Below, piece by piece: positions 17,984 through 26,174 of a stretch of DNA of 64,000 bases; within the stretch, counting starts at the first letter, position 1, and every line of letters starts with the position of its first letter. The DNA lies in NCBI GenBank assembly GCA_038143535.1, contig JAYQMD010000001.1:124001-188000 (forward strand). Direction: 5' to 3'. This DNA is from UBA7446 sp038143535 (lineage in GTDB: Bacteria; Bacteroidota; Bacteroidia; Flavobacteriales; Flavobacteriaceae). The position numbers and the translations under genes were made by a program. The notes below the pieces were generated by a model. That model was not told the DNA's origin. It did not search any database and was given only the letters and a program-made list of their open reading frames with translations.

Positions 17984-18222
17984 AAAGCTATTTGTAATAA
18001 GAAGTATTATGTAGTAGGAAACGATATATTATCTAAACACATAAACATCCTACAATATATTGTTAAAGTATAATAGTTGTTAATGATATATAGCAAGTAT
18101 GATTTACTGTAATGCATTCCCACTACCCACCAAAGTTACAACCCATAAGATGTTAAATCAAGTGATACTTTTCCACAGATATGGATATTTATGAACGCAT
18201 ATGTAATCTTTTCCTACAAGGA
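17984..18222. other. Non-coding AT-rich junction
   Basis: 239 bases between the recombinase stub and the first array repeat. I see no gene. The last ~18 bases before the repeat (GTAATCTTTTCCTA) recur before the repeat at 26304, so the repeated unit extends slightly to the left in these two copies. Confidence 0.5.
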
Positions 18223-18267
18223 CTAAACCATAGGCATATCTTCTTCTTTTAGTTCTGCTACTTCTAA
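18223..18267 (-). repeat. Array repeat copy 1
   Basis: 45 bases matching the consensus up to CTACTTCTAA. The stop codon of the adhesin gene (18264-18266) lies within its end. Confidence 0.8.
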
Positions 18268-21239
18268 CTATCTAATAGCAGCTTTTCAAGACGTTCTATT
18301 CTTGCCTCTTGTTCTTTCAATCTATTTATTTCAGCTTGTTGTTCATTAAGTTTTGTGTCTTGCTCTTTCAAAGCATTTATAAGTACAGGAACAAGCCCTT
18401 GATAGTTTACTGATTTAACACCATTACTTTCCGATACAAGTTCAGGAAACACTTTCTCTATGTCTTGAGCAAGTACACCTATCTTTTGTTTCTTATTCTC
18501 ATCCTTTTTCATAGTGTATGTCTTACCATCTATTTGTAATAGTTTGGCAAGGGTGCTACCAAGAGAAATGATATTGGCTTTTAGGCGTGCATCAGAGTTA
18601 ATACTTAAATCTCCTGCTATTGTAGTTGTACCATCAAAAAGTACAGTTAGCGCATCGCTTCTTCCATCATCAACAAATGGGGCGTTGGTGTAACCATTTC
18701 CAATTACAAAGGCTGGACTAGATGAGTTAAATTCTGTAGCACTATTGGTAATTGTTGAGCCTAAGGAGTTGAAGCGCCCAATTACAAAAGAATTATAATC
18801 GCTTGCTGTTGTATTATATCCCATAGCTGTTGAATGATTTCCACTTGCTATTGTACTAAGACTTATTGCTGTAGAATACTCTCCACTTGCAGTAGCTGAG
18901 ACCATAGCTATTGAGCCAGTTCCACTAGCCGTTGCAGTATGAGCAAACGAATAGCCACCACTTGCTGTGGCATTATCTCCCATCGCTACTGAATTAGTAC
19001 CAGAAGCTGTTGAGCCTGTACCACTAGCAAATGATGTTATTCCAGAAGCTGTGGTAGTTCCTCCAATAGCAAACGACCCTCCTCCAGAAGCTGTAGTGTT
19101 ATAACCCATAGCTGTTGAATTAGTTCCACTTGCAATTGTTTGATTACCCATAGCGGTTGAGTAATCACCGCTTGCTTCTGTTAGAAGACCTAAAACTATT
19201 GAATTTTGTCCGCTTGCAACAGTTCTGTCACCCATTGCTGTAGAAAAATTTCCACTTGATCTTGTTTGATAACCCATAGCTGTTGAATACACACCACTTG
19301 CTGTTGTAAATGCACCCATAGCTGTTGAGGAAGTATCACTTGCTGTTGTTTGATAACCCACAGCTGTTGATAAATCTCCACTTGCTTTTGTTCGATTACC
19401 GATAGCTGTTGAATAATCTCCACTTGCTATTGTTCGATTACCCATAGCAATAGAAGCTTCACCGCTTGCAACAGTTCTGTCACCCGTAGCTTTTGAATAC
19501 GTCCCACTTGCTGTTGTATAATTTCCATATGCTGTTGAAGCATACCCACTTGCTATGTTTGATGAAGATTGTATGCCAGTTCCACTTGTATCATTAAGGC
19601 TAAATGGAGAACTTGATGGCAAATTAGTAAGCTGTGAGCCGTCACCTATAAATGCAGTAGCTGTAACAGAACCTGCAATGGTTGTAGTGCCGTCAAATAG
19701 TACTGTTAGTGCATCTGAACGATTTAATTGCTGCGTGCTCTCGTCATAAACACCATTTCCAATTACAAAAGCCCTATTGTTTAAGCTCCATTCATTTTGA
19801 GCATTATTGTCGATTGTATTTGCAGACCCAATTGCGGTTGTTGCATAGCCGTCAGCATATGAGTTATTGCCAAGTGCAATGCTTTTCGCCCCAATACTTT
19901 GATTAAATAAACCAATTGAATACGAATAGTCACCAGACGCAATGTTGTTTTCCCCAAATGAACCTGCACCCAGCCCTGATGTTAAGTTATCATTTCCAAC
20001 AGAAAAAGATTTGCCTCCAGAGGATTTATTTCTACTTCCAATTACAAATGAATATGAACCCAGAGCTTCATTTTTGTAATATGGAGTGCTTAATTGAGGG
20101 TCATACTCTTCGCTTGCTCCATATCCAATTGCAAAAGAGTTTGTTCCTGAAGCTATTGAATTTCTCCCAATAGCTGTCGAATACAAACCACTTGCTGTTG
20201 TAAATGCACCCATAGATGTTGAAGCATACCCACTTGCCACCGTATTTTTGCCCATTGCTGTAGAATATTCTCCACTTGCTGTTGTAGAGCCTCCAGTCGC
20301 TAAAGAAGTGCCTCCAGAGGCTGTTGTTAAATACCCCATTGCAGTTGAAACACTTCCACTAGCGGTAGACTCCCAGCCCATTGCAGTTGAATATATTTGT
20401 GTGGCTTCATTCCCCCCTCCAAGAGTTGTTGAAACTGCTCCTGATGAAGTATTTAGATGACCAACAGAAAAAGAATTAGCTCCTGAACTTTGATTAGATG
20501 GGGATTGAATTCCAGACTGACCATATCCGCTACTAGGATCAGGACCAGCTTCATTCAAATTAAAAGTTGCATTCCCTGTTGTAGGTAAGTTGGTAAGCTG
20601 TGAACCATCCCCAATAAATTCAGTAGCTGTTACAGAACCTGCAACGTTTGTAGTTCCGTCAAATAGTACTGTTAGTGCATCGCTTCTGTTATTTTCATCT
20701 GTTCCATTCCCAATTACAAAAGCTGGGTTTTCTAAAATAAAATCTGTAGCGCTGTTATTAGTGACAGTTGAACCTAGTAAATTGTATCGACCAACTACTA
20801 AAGATGAGTTATCACTAGCTATTGTATTATCACCCATTGTAGTAGAATTATAACCACTTGCTATTGTTCCAACACCCATTGCCGTTGACCTATCTCCACT
20901 TGCTTTTGTATAATCTCCTATAGCTGTTGTAGCATAACCACTTGCTGTTGAATAAAGACCTATAGCTGTTGAATACAATCCACTTGCTTTTAAATTTACA
21001 CCTGCAGCTAATGAACCATAACCGCTTGCTGCTGCATTTGCTCCAATAGCTGTAGAATAATCTCCACTTGCTGTTGTTCCAGAACCCATTGCTGTAGAGA
21101 AATTTCCACTTGCTGTATTTCCGAATGGAGATTGAATACCATTCCCACTTGTATCATTAAGATACCAAGTAGCAGTATTCGTCTGTGCAGTAAGTGATAG
21201 AGATAAGAAAAGAGCAAATAGAGAAATTAAAGTTTTCAT
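18264..21239 (-). CDS. Large surface protein: YadA-like head repeats with C-terminal S74 chaperone domain
   Basis: 991 residues. A signal peptide (MKTLISLFALFLSLSLTAQ) is followed by dozens of ~14-residue repeats of the type TASGxYSTAMGxx, the left-handed head roll of trimeric autotransporter adhesins. Spacer segments with RSDALTVLFDGTT and GDGSQLTNLP break the array near residues 190, 520 and 860. From about 880 an endosialidase-type intramolecular chaperone (S74) begins with SDARLKANI and GKTYTMKK, ending in a coiled coil. Such tails trimerise and often cleave themselves. No outer-membrane anchor barrel or T9SS domain is seen, so the export route is unclear. It is paralogous to 26345-28987, with a near-identical 3' end, and is bounded by array repeats on both sides. 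Confidence 0.85.
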   Translation of the reverse strand: MKTLISLFALFLSLSLTAQTNTATWYLNDTSGNGIQSPFGNTASGNFSTAMGSGTTASGDYSTAIGANAAASGYGSLAAGVNLKASGLYSTAIGLYSTASGYATTAIGDYTKASGDRSTAMGVGTIASGYNSTTMGDNTIASDNSSLVVGRYNLLGSTVTNNSATDFILENPAFVIGNGTDENNRSDALTVLFDGTTNVAGSVTATEFIGDGSQLTNLPTTGNATFNLNEAGPDPSSGYGQSGIQSPSNQSSGANSFSVGHLNTSSGAVSTTLGGGNEATQIYSTAMGWESTASGSVSTAMGYLTTASGGTSLATGGSTTASGEYSTAMGKNTVASGYASTSMGAFTTASGLYSTAIGRNSIASGTNSFAIGYGASEEYDPQLSTPYYKNEALGSYSFVIGSRNKSSGGKSFSVGNDNLTSGLGAGSFGENNIASGDYSYSIGLFNQSIGAKSIALGNNSYADGYATTAIGSANTIDNNAQNEWSLNNRAFVIGNGVYDESTQQLNRSDALTVLFDGTTTIAGSVTATAFIGDGSQLTNLPSSSPFSLNDTSGTGIQSSSNIASGYASTAYGNYTTASGTYSKATGDRTVASGEASIAMGNRTIASGDYSTAIGNRTKASGDLSTAVGYQTTASDTSSTAMGAFTTASGVYSTAMGYQTRSSGNFSTAMGDRTVASGQNSIVLGLLTEASGDYSTAMGNQTIASGTNSTAMGYNTTASGGGSFAIGGTTTASGITSFASGTGSTASGTNSVAMGDNATASGGYSFAHTATASGTGSIAMVSATASGEYSTAISLSTIASGNHSTAMGYNTTASDYNSFVIGRFNSLGSTITNSATEFNSSSPAFVIGNGYTNAPFVDDGRSDALTVLFDGTTTIAGDLSINSDARLKANIISLGSTLAKLLQIDGKTYTMKKDENKKQKIGVLAQDIEKVFPELVSESNGVKSVNYQGLVPVLINALKEQDTKLNEQQAEINRLKEQEARIERLEKLLLDS

Positions 21240-21262
21240 AATGACATATTTTTATAAAACTA

Positions 21263-21292
21263 CAAAACCATAGGCATATCCTCTTCATTTTT
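21263..21292 (-). repeat. Array repeat copy 2
   Basis: CAAAACCATAGGCATATCCT, then diverges. It lies 24 bases before the adhesin ATG on the minus strand. With copy 12 it shares the extension TTTTGTAGTTTTA toward the start of the gene. Confidence 0.65.
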
Positions 21293-21332
21293 GAAACTAT
21301 AATTGTTGTACCCTTTTTGGTGAAGATTTTGT

Positions 21333-21340
21333 TAGCTTTG
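21333..21340 (+). promoter_or_regulatory. -7 promoter box of Kazal-domain cassette gene
   Basis: TAGCTTTG ends 4 bases before the ATG at 21345. The cassette carries its own promoter. Confidence 0.55.
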
Positions 21341-21344
21341 GTAT

Positions 21345-21899
21345 ATGAAACTTTTTCTCTTCTCGCTTTTGTTTGTTGTTCAAATGTGTCAAAATGATAG
21401 CATTGAAAAGACAGCAGATGAGTTAAATGGTCAATACATACTTCAAAATGTAGTTTGTGAATGCTTTTTCGAAGATTATGATTTCAGCAATAATCAATTG
21501 TGGGTTTTCCCAAATAAAAATCTTATCGTTAGTAAAGGGAACGAATATGATGGCGTTTACATTTCACCCCCAAATGAACCCGAACAGTATAACCTAATTA
21601 ACGGGGTTTTAACTCTGACTGATAGTAATAAAGAATATGTGGTTAACTTTAATGATGATGAGGTTACGCTCACATTTATTGATGACCCTTTAATCGCAGA
21701 TGATGAAATCACCTACTATTTCAAAAAAGGTGAAGCCAAAGGAAATTGTGTTAATCCCGATAATATAAAGGTAAACGCTGCTTGTACAAAAGAATATGAC
21801 CCTGTTTGTGGGTGTGATGGTTTAACATATTCAAATCCTTGTACGGCTACCAATTATGGTGGTGTAAGTGCTTATACAAGGGGTGCGTGTTCAAACTAA
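21345..21899 (+). CDS. Secreted protein with C-terminal Kazal-type protease-inhibitor domain
   Basis: 184 residues. A short N-terminal hydrophobic segment (LFLFSLLFVVQMC) may be a lipoprotein signal with Cys at 15. The middle (about 20-130) is a beta-rich lipocalin-like stretch of unknown family. Residues 144-182 form a Kazal domain: CTKEYDPVCGCDGLTYSNPC and the closing GAC, with six cysteines. Kazal domains bind and block serine proteases; in bacteria this may protect against host or competitor proteases. The TAA stop lies in array repeat copy 3. It is the only gene of its cassette and has its own -7 box. Confidence 0.75.
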   Translation: MKLFLFSLLFVVQMCQNDSIEKTADELNGQYILQNVVCECFFEDYDFSNNQLWVFPNKNLIVSKGNEYDGVYISPPNEPEQYNLINGVLTLTDSNKEYVVNFNDDEVTLTFIDDPLIADDEITYYFKKGEAKGNCVNPDNIKVNAACTKEYDPVCGCDGLTYSNPCTATNYGGVSAYTRGACSN

Positions 21900-21932
21900 A
21901 CCATAGGCATATCTTCTTCTTTCAGCTATGCT
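21896..21932 (-). repeat. Array repeat copy 3
   Basis: Starts CTAAACCATAGGCATATCTT and diverges after CTTTCAGC. It contains the stop of the Kazal gene. Confidence 0.8.
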
Positions 21933-21953
21933 AAATTTTATTTATATTTCAAT

Positions 21954-22292
21954 ATGAAAAAACTCCTTCCGATATTAATATTTTCGTTTCTTTTTCAAAG
22001 CTGCTTTAGTTACAAATCAGTAAATTTTAATGACATAAAAAATGAAAAAAAACAAAAATTGGAGGTATCAAAACTTGATAAAACACAAATTAAAGGGCGA
22101 TTAATTTTTATTGATGAAAATAAAATGATTTTAGAACATAAAGGTCAAAATCAAACAATTCTAAAAGATGAAATTTATGATTTAAGAGCTAGAAAATTCT
22201 CTTTTTGGAAGACAGTGGCTGGAGCTGGAAATTCGTATGTTTTTCTGGGAATTGGTGCTCTTGCGATTTTATCATTGTCTGGGTTTCCTTAG
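21954..22292 (+). CDS. Small lipoprotein with C-terminal membrane helix
   Basis: 112 residues. Lipoprotein signal MKKLLPILIFSFLFQSC gives a lipid-modified Cys17. A lysine-rich middle follows (IKNEKKQKLEVSKLDKTQIK) that looks like the small beta-domain of membrane-stress proteins (response to a repeated IKGRLIFIDENKMIL pattern). The C-terminal YVFLGIGALAILSLSG could be a membrane helix. I do not recognise the family. The TAG stop is in array repeat copy 4. Confidence 0.65.
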   Translation: MKKLLPILIFSFLFQSCFSYKSVNFNDIKNEKKQKLEVSKLDKTQIKGRLIFIDENKMILEHKGQNQTILKDEIYDLRARKFSFWKTVAGAGNSYVFLGIGALAILSLSGFP

Positions 22293-22349
22293 ACCACAGG
22301 TATATCTTCTTCTTTTAGTTCAGCTAATTCAAGTCCTCTTAAGTAGGTT
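22289..22349 (-). repeat. Array repeat copy 4 (full length)
   Basis: About 61 bases covering the whole unit to TCTTAAGTAGGTT. On the minus strand it encodes TYLRGLELAELKEEDIPVV-like text with the recombinase tyrosine present. The cassette 3 stop lies inside. Confidence 0.85.
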
Positions 22350-22383
22350 TTAATTATATTAGTACCACTAACAACAATATAAA

Positions 22384-22572
22384 ATGAAAAAGTTTTTTAT
22401 TAATAATGGTTATTGGCTAACAGGGGCTTTAACCCTTATTTTTTTTGTTATGACTGACTTAACTGGGGATTACTTGCCTAAATTTTCAAACTGGTATCTA
22501 GAAATAGTTACATATTTATTAATAGTTTTACTTCCTGTTTCATTTAGTATTTATTACAAAAATAAAAAATGA
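22384..22572 (+). CDS. Small membrane protein (62 aa)
   Basis: Two hydrophobic helices (LTGALTLIFFVM and IVTYLLIVLLPVSFSIYY) and a basic C-terminal tail (KNKK). No family recognised. Its stop overlaps the start of the next small gene (ATGA), so the two form a translationally coupled pair in one cassette. Confidence 0.55.
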   Translation: MKKFFINNGYWLTGALTLIFFVMTDLTGDYLPKFSNWYLEIVTYLLIVLLPVSFSIYYKNKK

Positions 22573-22682
22573 GTAATGTCATAGAAATATTATTTGCTAT
22601 AGTAGCTGGAGCAGTTATTCTGTATGCTATATATAGATTTTTTAAATATTTTGGCATTGACTTAACCGAAAATGACTGGTAA
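22569..22682 (+). CDS. Small membrane protein (37 aa)
   Basis: Single membrane helix (ILFAIVAGAVILYAIYRFF) and a short acidic tail. It is coupled to the preceding gene by a 4-base ATGA overlap, which argues that it is translated. No family recognised. It ends 16 bases before array repeat copy 5. Confidence 0.5.
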   Translation: MSNVIEILFAIVAGAVILYAIYRFFKYFGIDLTENDW

Positions 22683-22698
22683 CATAAGGTTAATAAAT

Positions 22699-22760
22699 CT
22701 AAACCATAGGCATCTCTTCCTCTTTTAGTTCTGCTACTTCTAATCCTCTTAAGAAGCTTA
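22699..22760 (-). repeat. Array repeat copy 5 (full length)
   Basis: 62 bases. In the minus-strand frame the tyrosine codon reads TTC, giving SFLRG in place of TYLRG, so the catalytic residue position is changed. Confidence 0.85.
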
Positions 22761-22836
22761 ACATTATTTTTAAATTAAAACACAAAAGTTTATAAAACAA
22801 TAAATAGATGTTTACATATAGTTTAACATTCAAAAA

Positions 22837-22844
22837 TAAATTTG
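22837..22844 (+). promoter_or_regulatory. -7 promoter box of cassette gene 22858-23208
   Basis: TAAATTTG, full match to TAnnTTTG, 13 bases before the ATG. Confidence 0.5.
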
Positions 22845-22857
22845 CATAAAAAATTTA

Positions 22858-23208
22858 ATGAAACATACATTATGGTTACTATCATCAATTATGCTAATCG
22901 GCTTTACTCAAGTCGATGAAAAAGTAAATGAGCTTTCTTTTGTTGGAAAATGGAAATCATTTGAAGGTGAAATTATAAGTGTTAACTTTAATGAAAATAA
23001 TGAGGCGTACTTTAGACGAATTTATGATAATCAATTGCAATCAGAAGGTACTTTGACTGTAGACGAAAACTTCATTGTAATTCATAGAAGAGATACTAAT
23101 GATACGTACAAGCTACAATACGCCTTTTCTACAGACGCTCAAACGCTTGTCGTTATGAAGCCCTACTCTAAACAGGCTTGGTTGCTGAATAGAATTAGCT
23201 ATTATTAA
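22858..23208 (+). CDS. Secreted lipocalin-like hypothetical protein (116 aa)
   Basis: An N-terminal signal-like segment (LWLLSSIMLIGFTQ) precedes a beta-rich domain of about 95 residues. The phrase SFVGKWKSFEGEIISVNF resembles the opening of lipocalin-like or DUF4488-type folds, and the end YSKQAWLLNRI is compatible. The family is not certain. It has its own -7 box and lies alone between repeat copies 5 and 6. Confidence 0.6.
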   Translation: MKHTLWLLSSIMLIGFTQVDEKVNELSFVGKWKSFEGEIISVNFNENNEAYFRRIYDNQLQSEGTLTVDENFIVIHRRDTNDTYKLQYAFSTDAQTLVVMKPYSKQAWLLNRISYY

Positions 23209-23220
23209 TGTTGATGTATT

Positions 23221-23280
23221 TAAACTATAAGCATATCTTCTTCTTTTAGTTCTACTACTTCTAATCCTCTTAAGTAGGTT
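23221..23280 (-). repeat. Array repeat copy 6 (full length)
   Basis: 60 bases ending TAAGTAGGTT. The minus-strand frame reads TYLRGLEVVELKEEDMLIV and stop, keeping the tyrosine. Confidence 0.9.
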
Positions 23281-23316
23281 GGGGATACTTTTAACAATCT
23301 GTTATAGCAATCTTTA

Positions 23317-23324
23317 TATATTTG
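23317..23324 (+). promoter_or_regulatory. -7 promoter box of three-gene cassette
   Basis: TATATTTG ends 4 bases before the ATG at 23329. It would drive all three small genes of this cassette. Confidence 0.6.
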
Positions 23325-23328
23325 GGTT

Positions 23329-23466
23329 ATGAAAATTAGAAACCCATTTAAAGATTATCTGCTTCGTTGGAAGGATGATGCAACTAATTCTGAAAAATTT
23401 ATATGGAGTGTATTTCTTGCAGGGTTAGGAATGTCTATTGGCAAATTCATATTTAACATAATTTAG
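23329..23466 (+). CDS. Small membrane protein (45 aa)
   Basis: Starts MKIRNPFKDYLLRWKDDA and ends with one membrane helix (FLAGLGMSIGKFIFNII). No family recognised. It is the first of three closely spaced genes; the next ATG follows after 3 bases. Confidence 0.5.
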   Translation: MKIRNPFKDYLLRWKDDATNSEKFIWSVFLAGLGMSIGKFIFNII

Positions 23467-23469
23467 ATT

Positions 23470-23676
23470 ATGAAAAAATTAGAAGAACTTATCCATTCAG
23501 TTAAATATCTTCCTCAAACATTATATTTTGGTTCTGTTGGATTGCTTGGATATGACATCTATTATTATGTGGTTAATGAAACAGATTTTCTAAATAATTA
23601 TGTAAGGATAGCAACAGGGTTTGTCTTTACTTTAATGACAGGTTTTGCTCTAAAAGGAAATAAAAAGAAAAAATGA
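23470..23676 (+). CDS. Small membrane protein (68 aa)
   Basis: Two membrane helices (LYFGSVGLLGYDIYYYVV and IATGFVFTLMTGFAL) with a poly-lysine C-terminus. No family recognised. The stop overlaps the next start (ATGA), so translation is probably coupled. Confidence 0.55.
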   Translation: MKKLEELIHSVKYLPQTLYFGSVGLLGYDIYYYVVNETDFLNNYVRIATGFVFTLMTGFALKGNKKKK

Positions 23677-23831
23677 AACATAAGATTGCAATATTTGGAA
23701 TTATAGTTCAATTAGCAGCATTGATTTATGGGATAGTAAATAAGGCAAACGATATAATTGTATGGTGTTTAATTTTCATCTTTATTTCTACTATAGCTAT
23801 CTATGATAAGAACGAAAAACCTAAACCATAG
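23673..23831 (+). CDS. Small membrane protein (52 aa)
   Basis: Two short membrane helices (IFGIIVQLAALIYGIV and IIVWCLIFIFISTIAIY). The last codons (AAA CCT AAA CCA TAG) are provided by array repeat copy 7, so its C-terminus KPKP is encoded by the repeat itself. This shows that the cassette joins the repeat in frame. Confidence 0.5.
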   Translation: MKHKIAIFGIIVQLAALIYGIVNKANDIIVWCLIFIFISTIAIYDKNEKPKP

Positions 23832-23852
23832 GCATCTTTTTTTTATTTCTGC
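23821..23852 (-). repeat. Array repeat copy 7
   Basis: Starts CTAAACCATAGGCATCTTTT and decays after TTTCTGC. It supplies the stop codon of the preceding gene. Confidence 0.75.
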
Positions 23853-23950
23853 ATTTTCTGAAATTTTAATTAAATATGCAATCAAGAGTCTTCTGTTTGA
23901 CCCTACTTTTCCATACCTATTATTTTAGTGACGTTATTATCATTAAAATC

Positions 23951-25489
23951 TTAATTTAAAATTCTTGCACTTAAATCTGGAGTTTCCATTTCTGGATCTA
24001 AGGGGTACATAGGCCTTTTAATTTTTTTGTATTCAAGTCTATTTAAATCTTGGTCGACTCCTCCAGGTGTGAGCGCCATTACCCAATCCCCTCTTATGTC
24101 ATATAATTCAGGAACTAAATAACCAATTTTGACAATGAGAATATCAGTTGACTCAGGTTTTAAATCAAGGTTATAAAAATCTGATAAATAATGATAGGGC
24201 TTACGTTTTTTAGTTACAATAATAAAGTTATTATTAATTTTTACTACAACTTCAATTTCGGCGTTTTGATCTCCTTTAAATATTGAGTAGACGGTTCCTT
24301 TAATTTTAATAGGGGGGGAATAACGATCGTCTACTAATCCACCAACATAGGCTTCAACTGTACTGCCAACACCACCTTCTAAAGCTTTTTCAATTAACTC
24401 TGGCCCAGGAATTGAAGCATAGATGAGTTTATGATTACTTATTTTAAAATTCTTGCAATTTAAAATTTGATTTAGCGTCCATGTAACATCACCTGTACCA
24501 CCAGCAGTTGGATTATCACCCATATCAGAAATTATAAATGGCTTATTGTCTTTTTTCTTTTCTAAATATTTAGATGCCCTAAAAAATGCATCATCAAGTG
24601 AAGTGGTTGGCGCAACAAAATCAAATTCTTTTCTAACTTCCCAAAAATATGATGCTAGTTTTTCGGCAGATTCAACTACCTGCTCCTTATCATCTCCATA
24701 AGCCATCACAGCTGCTTGATTTCTAGGCGCATCACCCCAAGCATAACCTACCCAGACGGAAGCATCTATAACCCCATTTTGTTTTGTTAATTCATCAATT
24801 TTACCATATAAACTTTTTCCTGGCTCAACTCTTGTACTTGTTTGTTCTCCAGGTAATAGTATTGGCACTGGAATCCAAGCTTTAAATTTTGGTTTTCCTT
24901 TACCATTTGTAATTCTGTCAATCAAATTATCTAAAGCTCTCTGTTTAGACTCCATGGCATCTTCATGTGGAGCCATTCTATAGCATGTGATTAAATCGGA
25001 TTCTTCAGCAAGTTTTATAGATACATTTCCGTGAAGATCCATCGAGGTTGAAATTATAGTTTCTGACCCAATAACCTCTCTCAATCGTTGAATTAAATTT
25101 CCCTCAGGATCATCGATTCCCTCAACGTTCATCGCCCCATGGATATCAAAAAACAAACCATCTATTGGCAAACTTTGTTTTGTCAATTGAATTATTTCAT
25201 CAACCATTGACTCGTAAGAGTCTCTGGTCAAAATACCCCCTGGTAGTGCCCGTGCTTTCATTGTTGGAAACCAGTTTATCTTATCGTAGTATGACTTATC
25301 AAAGAAACTGTAGCTAGAAAAAATATCTTCACCATATTGTATTTTAAAATCGTCCTTGGTAGCTCTAGCAGGTGAAAAAGAGCTCGATTCAATATAAATT
25401 CCAGTTATTCCAATTCGAGGCTTTTCATTTTGACATGAGCAAAAAAATAAGAGTATCAAAAAAGAAATTTTGGCATGAGAAAAAATCAT
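23951..25489 (-). CDS. M81 family metallopeptidase (MlrC-like) lipoprotein
   Basis: 512 residues. A lipoprotein signal (FLILLFFCSCQNE) is followed by the MlrC domain: FDIHGAMNVEG and SMDLHGNVS hold the paired Asp-x-His zinc ligands, and CYRMAPHEDAME follows as in microcystinase. The C-terminal MlrC_C part contains the ISDMGDNPTAGGTGD signature. The family hydrolyses small cyclic or linear peptides; the substrate here is unknown. It is an unusually large full-length enzyme in an array of tiny genes. Downstream on its strand lies repeat copy 7; upstream is a tRNA-end-like scar. Confidence 0.88.
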   Translation of the reverse strand: MIFSHAKISFLILLFFCSCQNEKPRIGITGIYIESSSFSPARATKDDFKIQYGEDIFSSYSFFDKSYYDKINWFPTMKARALPGGILTRDSYESMVDEIIQLTKQSLPIDGLFFDIHGAMNVEGIDDPEGNLIQRLREVIGSETIISTSMDLHGNVSIKLAEESDLITCYRMAPHEDAMESKQRALDNLIDRITNGKGKPKFKAWIPVPILLPGEQTSTRVEPGKSLYGKIDELTKQNGVIDASVWVGYAWGDAPRNQAAVMAYGDDKEQVVESAEKLASYFWEVRKEFDFVAPTTSLDDAFFRASKYLEKKKDNKPFIISDMGDNPTAGGTGDVTWTLNQILNCKNFKISNHKLIYASIPGPELIEKALEGGVGSTVEAYVGGLVDDRYSPPIKIKGTVYSIFKGDQNAEIEVVVKINNNFIIVTKKRKPYHYLSDFYNLDLKPESTDILIVKIGYLVPELYDIRGDWVMALTPGGVDQDLNRLEYKKIKRPMYPLDPEMETPDLSARILN

Positions 25490-25640
25490 AATTCTAAAAA
25501 TAATATACCAAACTTGGCAACCACAATATATAATATTTTATTCCATTTTAAATCTATTTGTGTTAGCATGACATTTGTTAACAACTCTATAATCCTTTTT
25601 TTAGGCTTGAATCAGTAGGCACAGCTAATTATCCTTGTTA

Positions 25641-25670
25641 TGCTGCAACTTTGAATAAAGGAGGGAGCAA
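25641..25670 (+). repeat. tRNA-3'-end-like scar 1
   Basis: TGCTGCAACTTTGAATAAAG followed by GAGGGAGCAA. Related copies lie at 26145-26174 and 30999-31029. The end resembles the tRNA-Asn 3' end (GGGGGAGCA). Confidence 0.65.
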
Positions 25671-25683
25671 GTTATAATTATAT

Positions 25684-25716
25684 AACCGTTATACTATTAT
25701 AGTGTAGCGGTTTTTT
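25684..25716 (+). terminator. Terminator hairpin after scar 1
   Basis: Imperfect stem AACCGTTATACT / AGTGTAGCGGTT with T tract. It converges on the lipoprotein gene at 25715 and resembles the hairpin at 31041-31072. Confidence 0.7.
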
Positions 25717-26068
25717 ATTTATTGTCGATATATCTCATCCCTTGTACACCCTTGCTGAGGATTACATCAACCTTCACATCTATCCCATTTTCATTTTCAA
25801 AATAGACAGTTTCATCTTTGCTGATATAGACTTTAGTTCTTCCTTTAGGTGCTAATCCGAAACTTTGATTTACTTCGCCTGAATTTTTATCTACAGCCTT
25901 AACTATAACTGTCAAATTTGATTTGTTGACCAACTCCGCAGTATAGTTTTTATCATTGAATTCGCCTAACAAGAATGTTTGATTGGCAGGAATAGTTAAT
26001 CCTGATTTAAAAGTCGAACAAGAGTTAAGAGTTAGAAGAATTGTAAATGCAAAAAGTAATTTTCTCAT
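25715..26068 (-). CDS. Small lipoprotein (117 aa)
   Basis: Lipoprotein signal MRKLLFAFTILLTLNSC with Cys17. The remaining ~100 residues are beta-rich (FLLGEFNDKNYTAELVNK, then KTKVYISKDETVYFENE) with no recognised family. It lies between two tRNA-end-like scars, which makes it a separate inserted unit of about 0.5 kb. The downstream hairpin at 25684 lies across its 3' end. Confidence 0.65.
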   Translation of the reverse strand: MRKLLFAFTILLTLNSCSTFKSGLTIPANQTFLLGEFNDKNYTAELVNKSNLTVIVKAVDKNSGEVNQSFGLAPKGRTKVYISKDETVYFENENGIDVKVDVILSKGVQGMRYIDNK

Positions 26069-26144
26069 ATCGTTTTATTTTAAAGACAACTTTTCTTTTT
26101 TGTTGTTACAGTCTAATGAAAGAGAAACACATTTTGTTTCATTC

Positions 26145-26174
26145 GTGCTGCAACTTTGAATAACAGGGGGAGCA
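26145..26174 (+). repeat. tRNA-3'-end-like scar 2
   Basis: GTGCTGCAACTTTGAATAAC then AGGGGGAGCA. Its right half is the start of the direct repeat shared with the tRNA-Asn flank. Confidence 0.7.

Larger units (their letters stand above)
9722..26164. mobile_element. Putative integrated element downstream of tRNA-Asn
   Basis: Region enclosed by the direct repeats at 9714-9782 and 26165-26234. It carries restriction-modification and defence-type genes, a truncated serine recombinase and the first half of the cassette array. Base composition looks richer in AT than the flanks. No intact integrase is present, so the element is degraded or was moved in trans. The right border is uncertain, because a further scar of the same type lies at 30999-31029 and the repeat array continues to 31706. 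Confidence 0.5.

Noticed and set aside
17981..18222. A continuation of the serine recombinase past its stop
   Set aside because: All three frames are closed quickly and no resolvase catalytic or HTH text follows.
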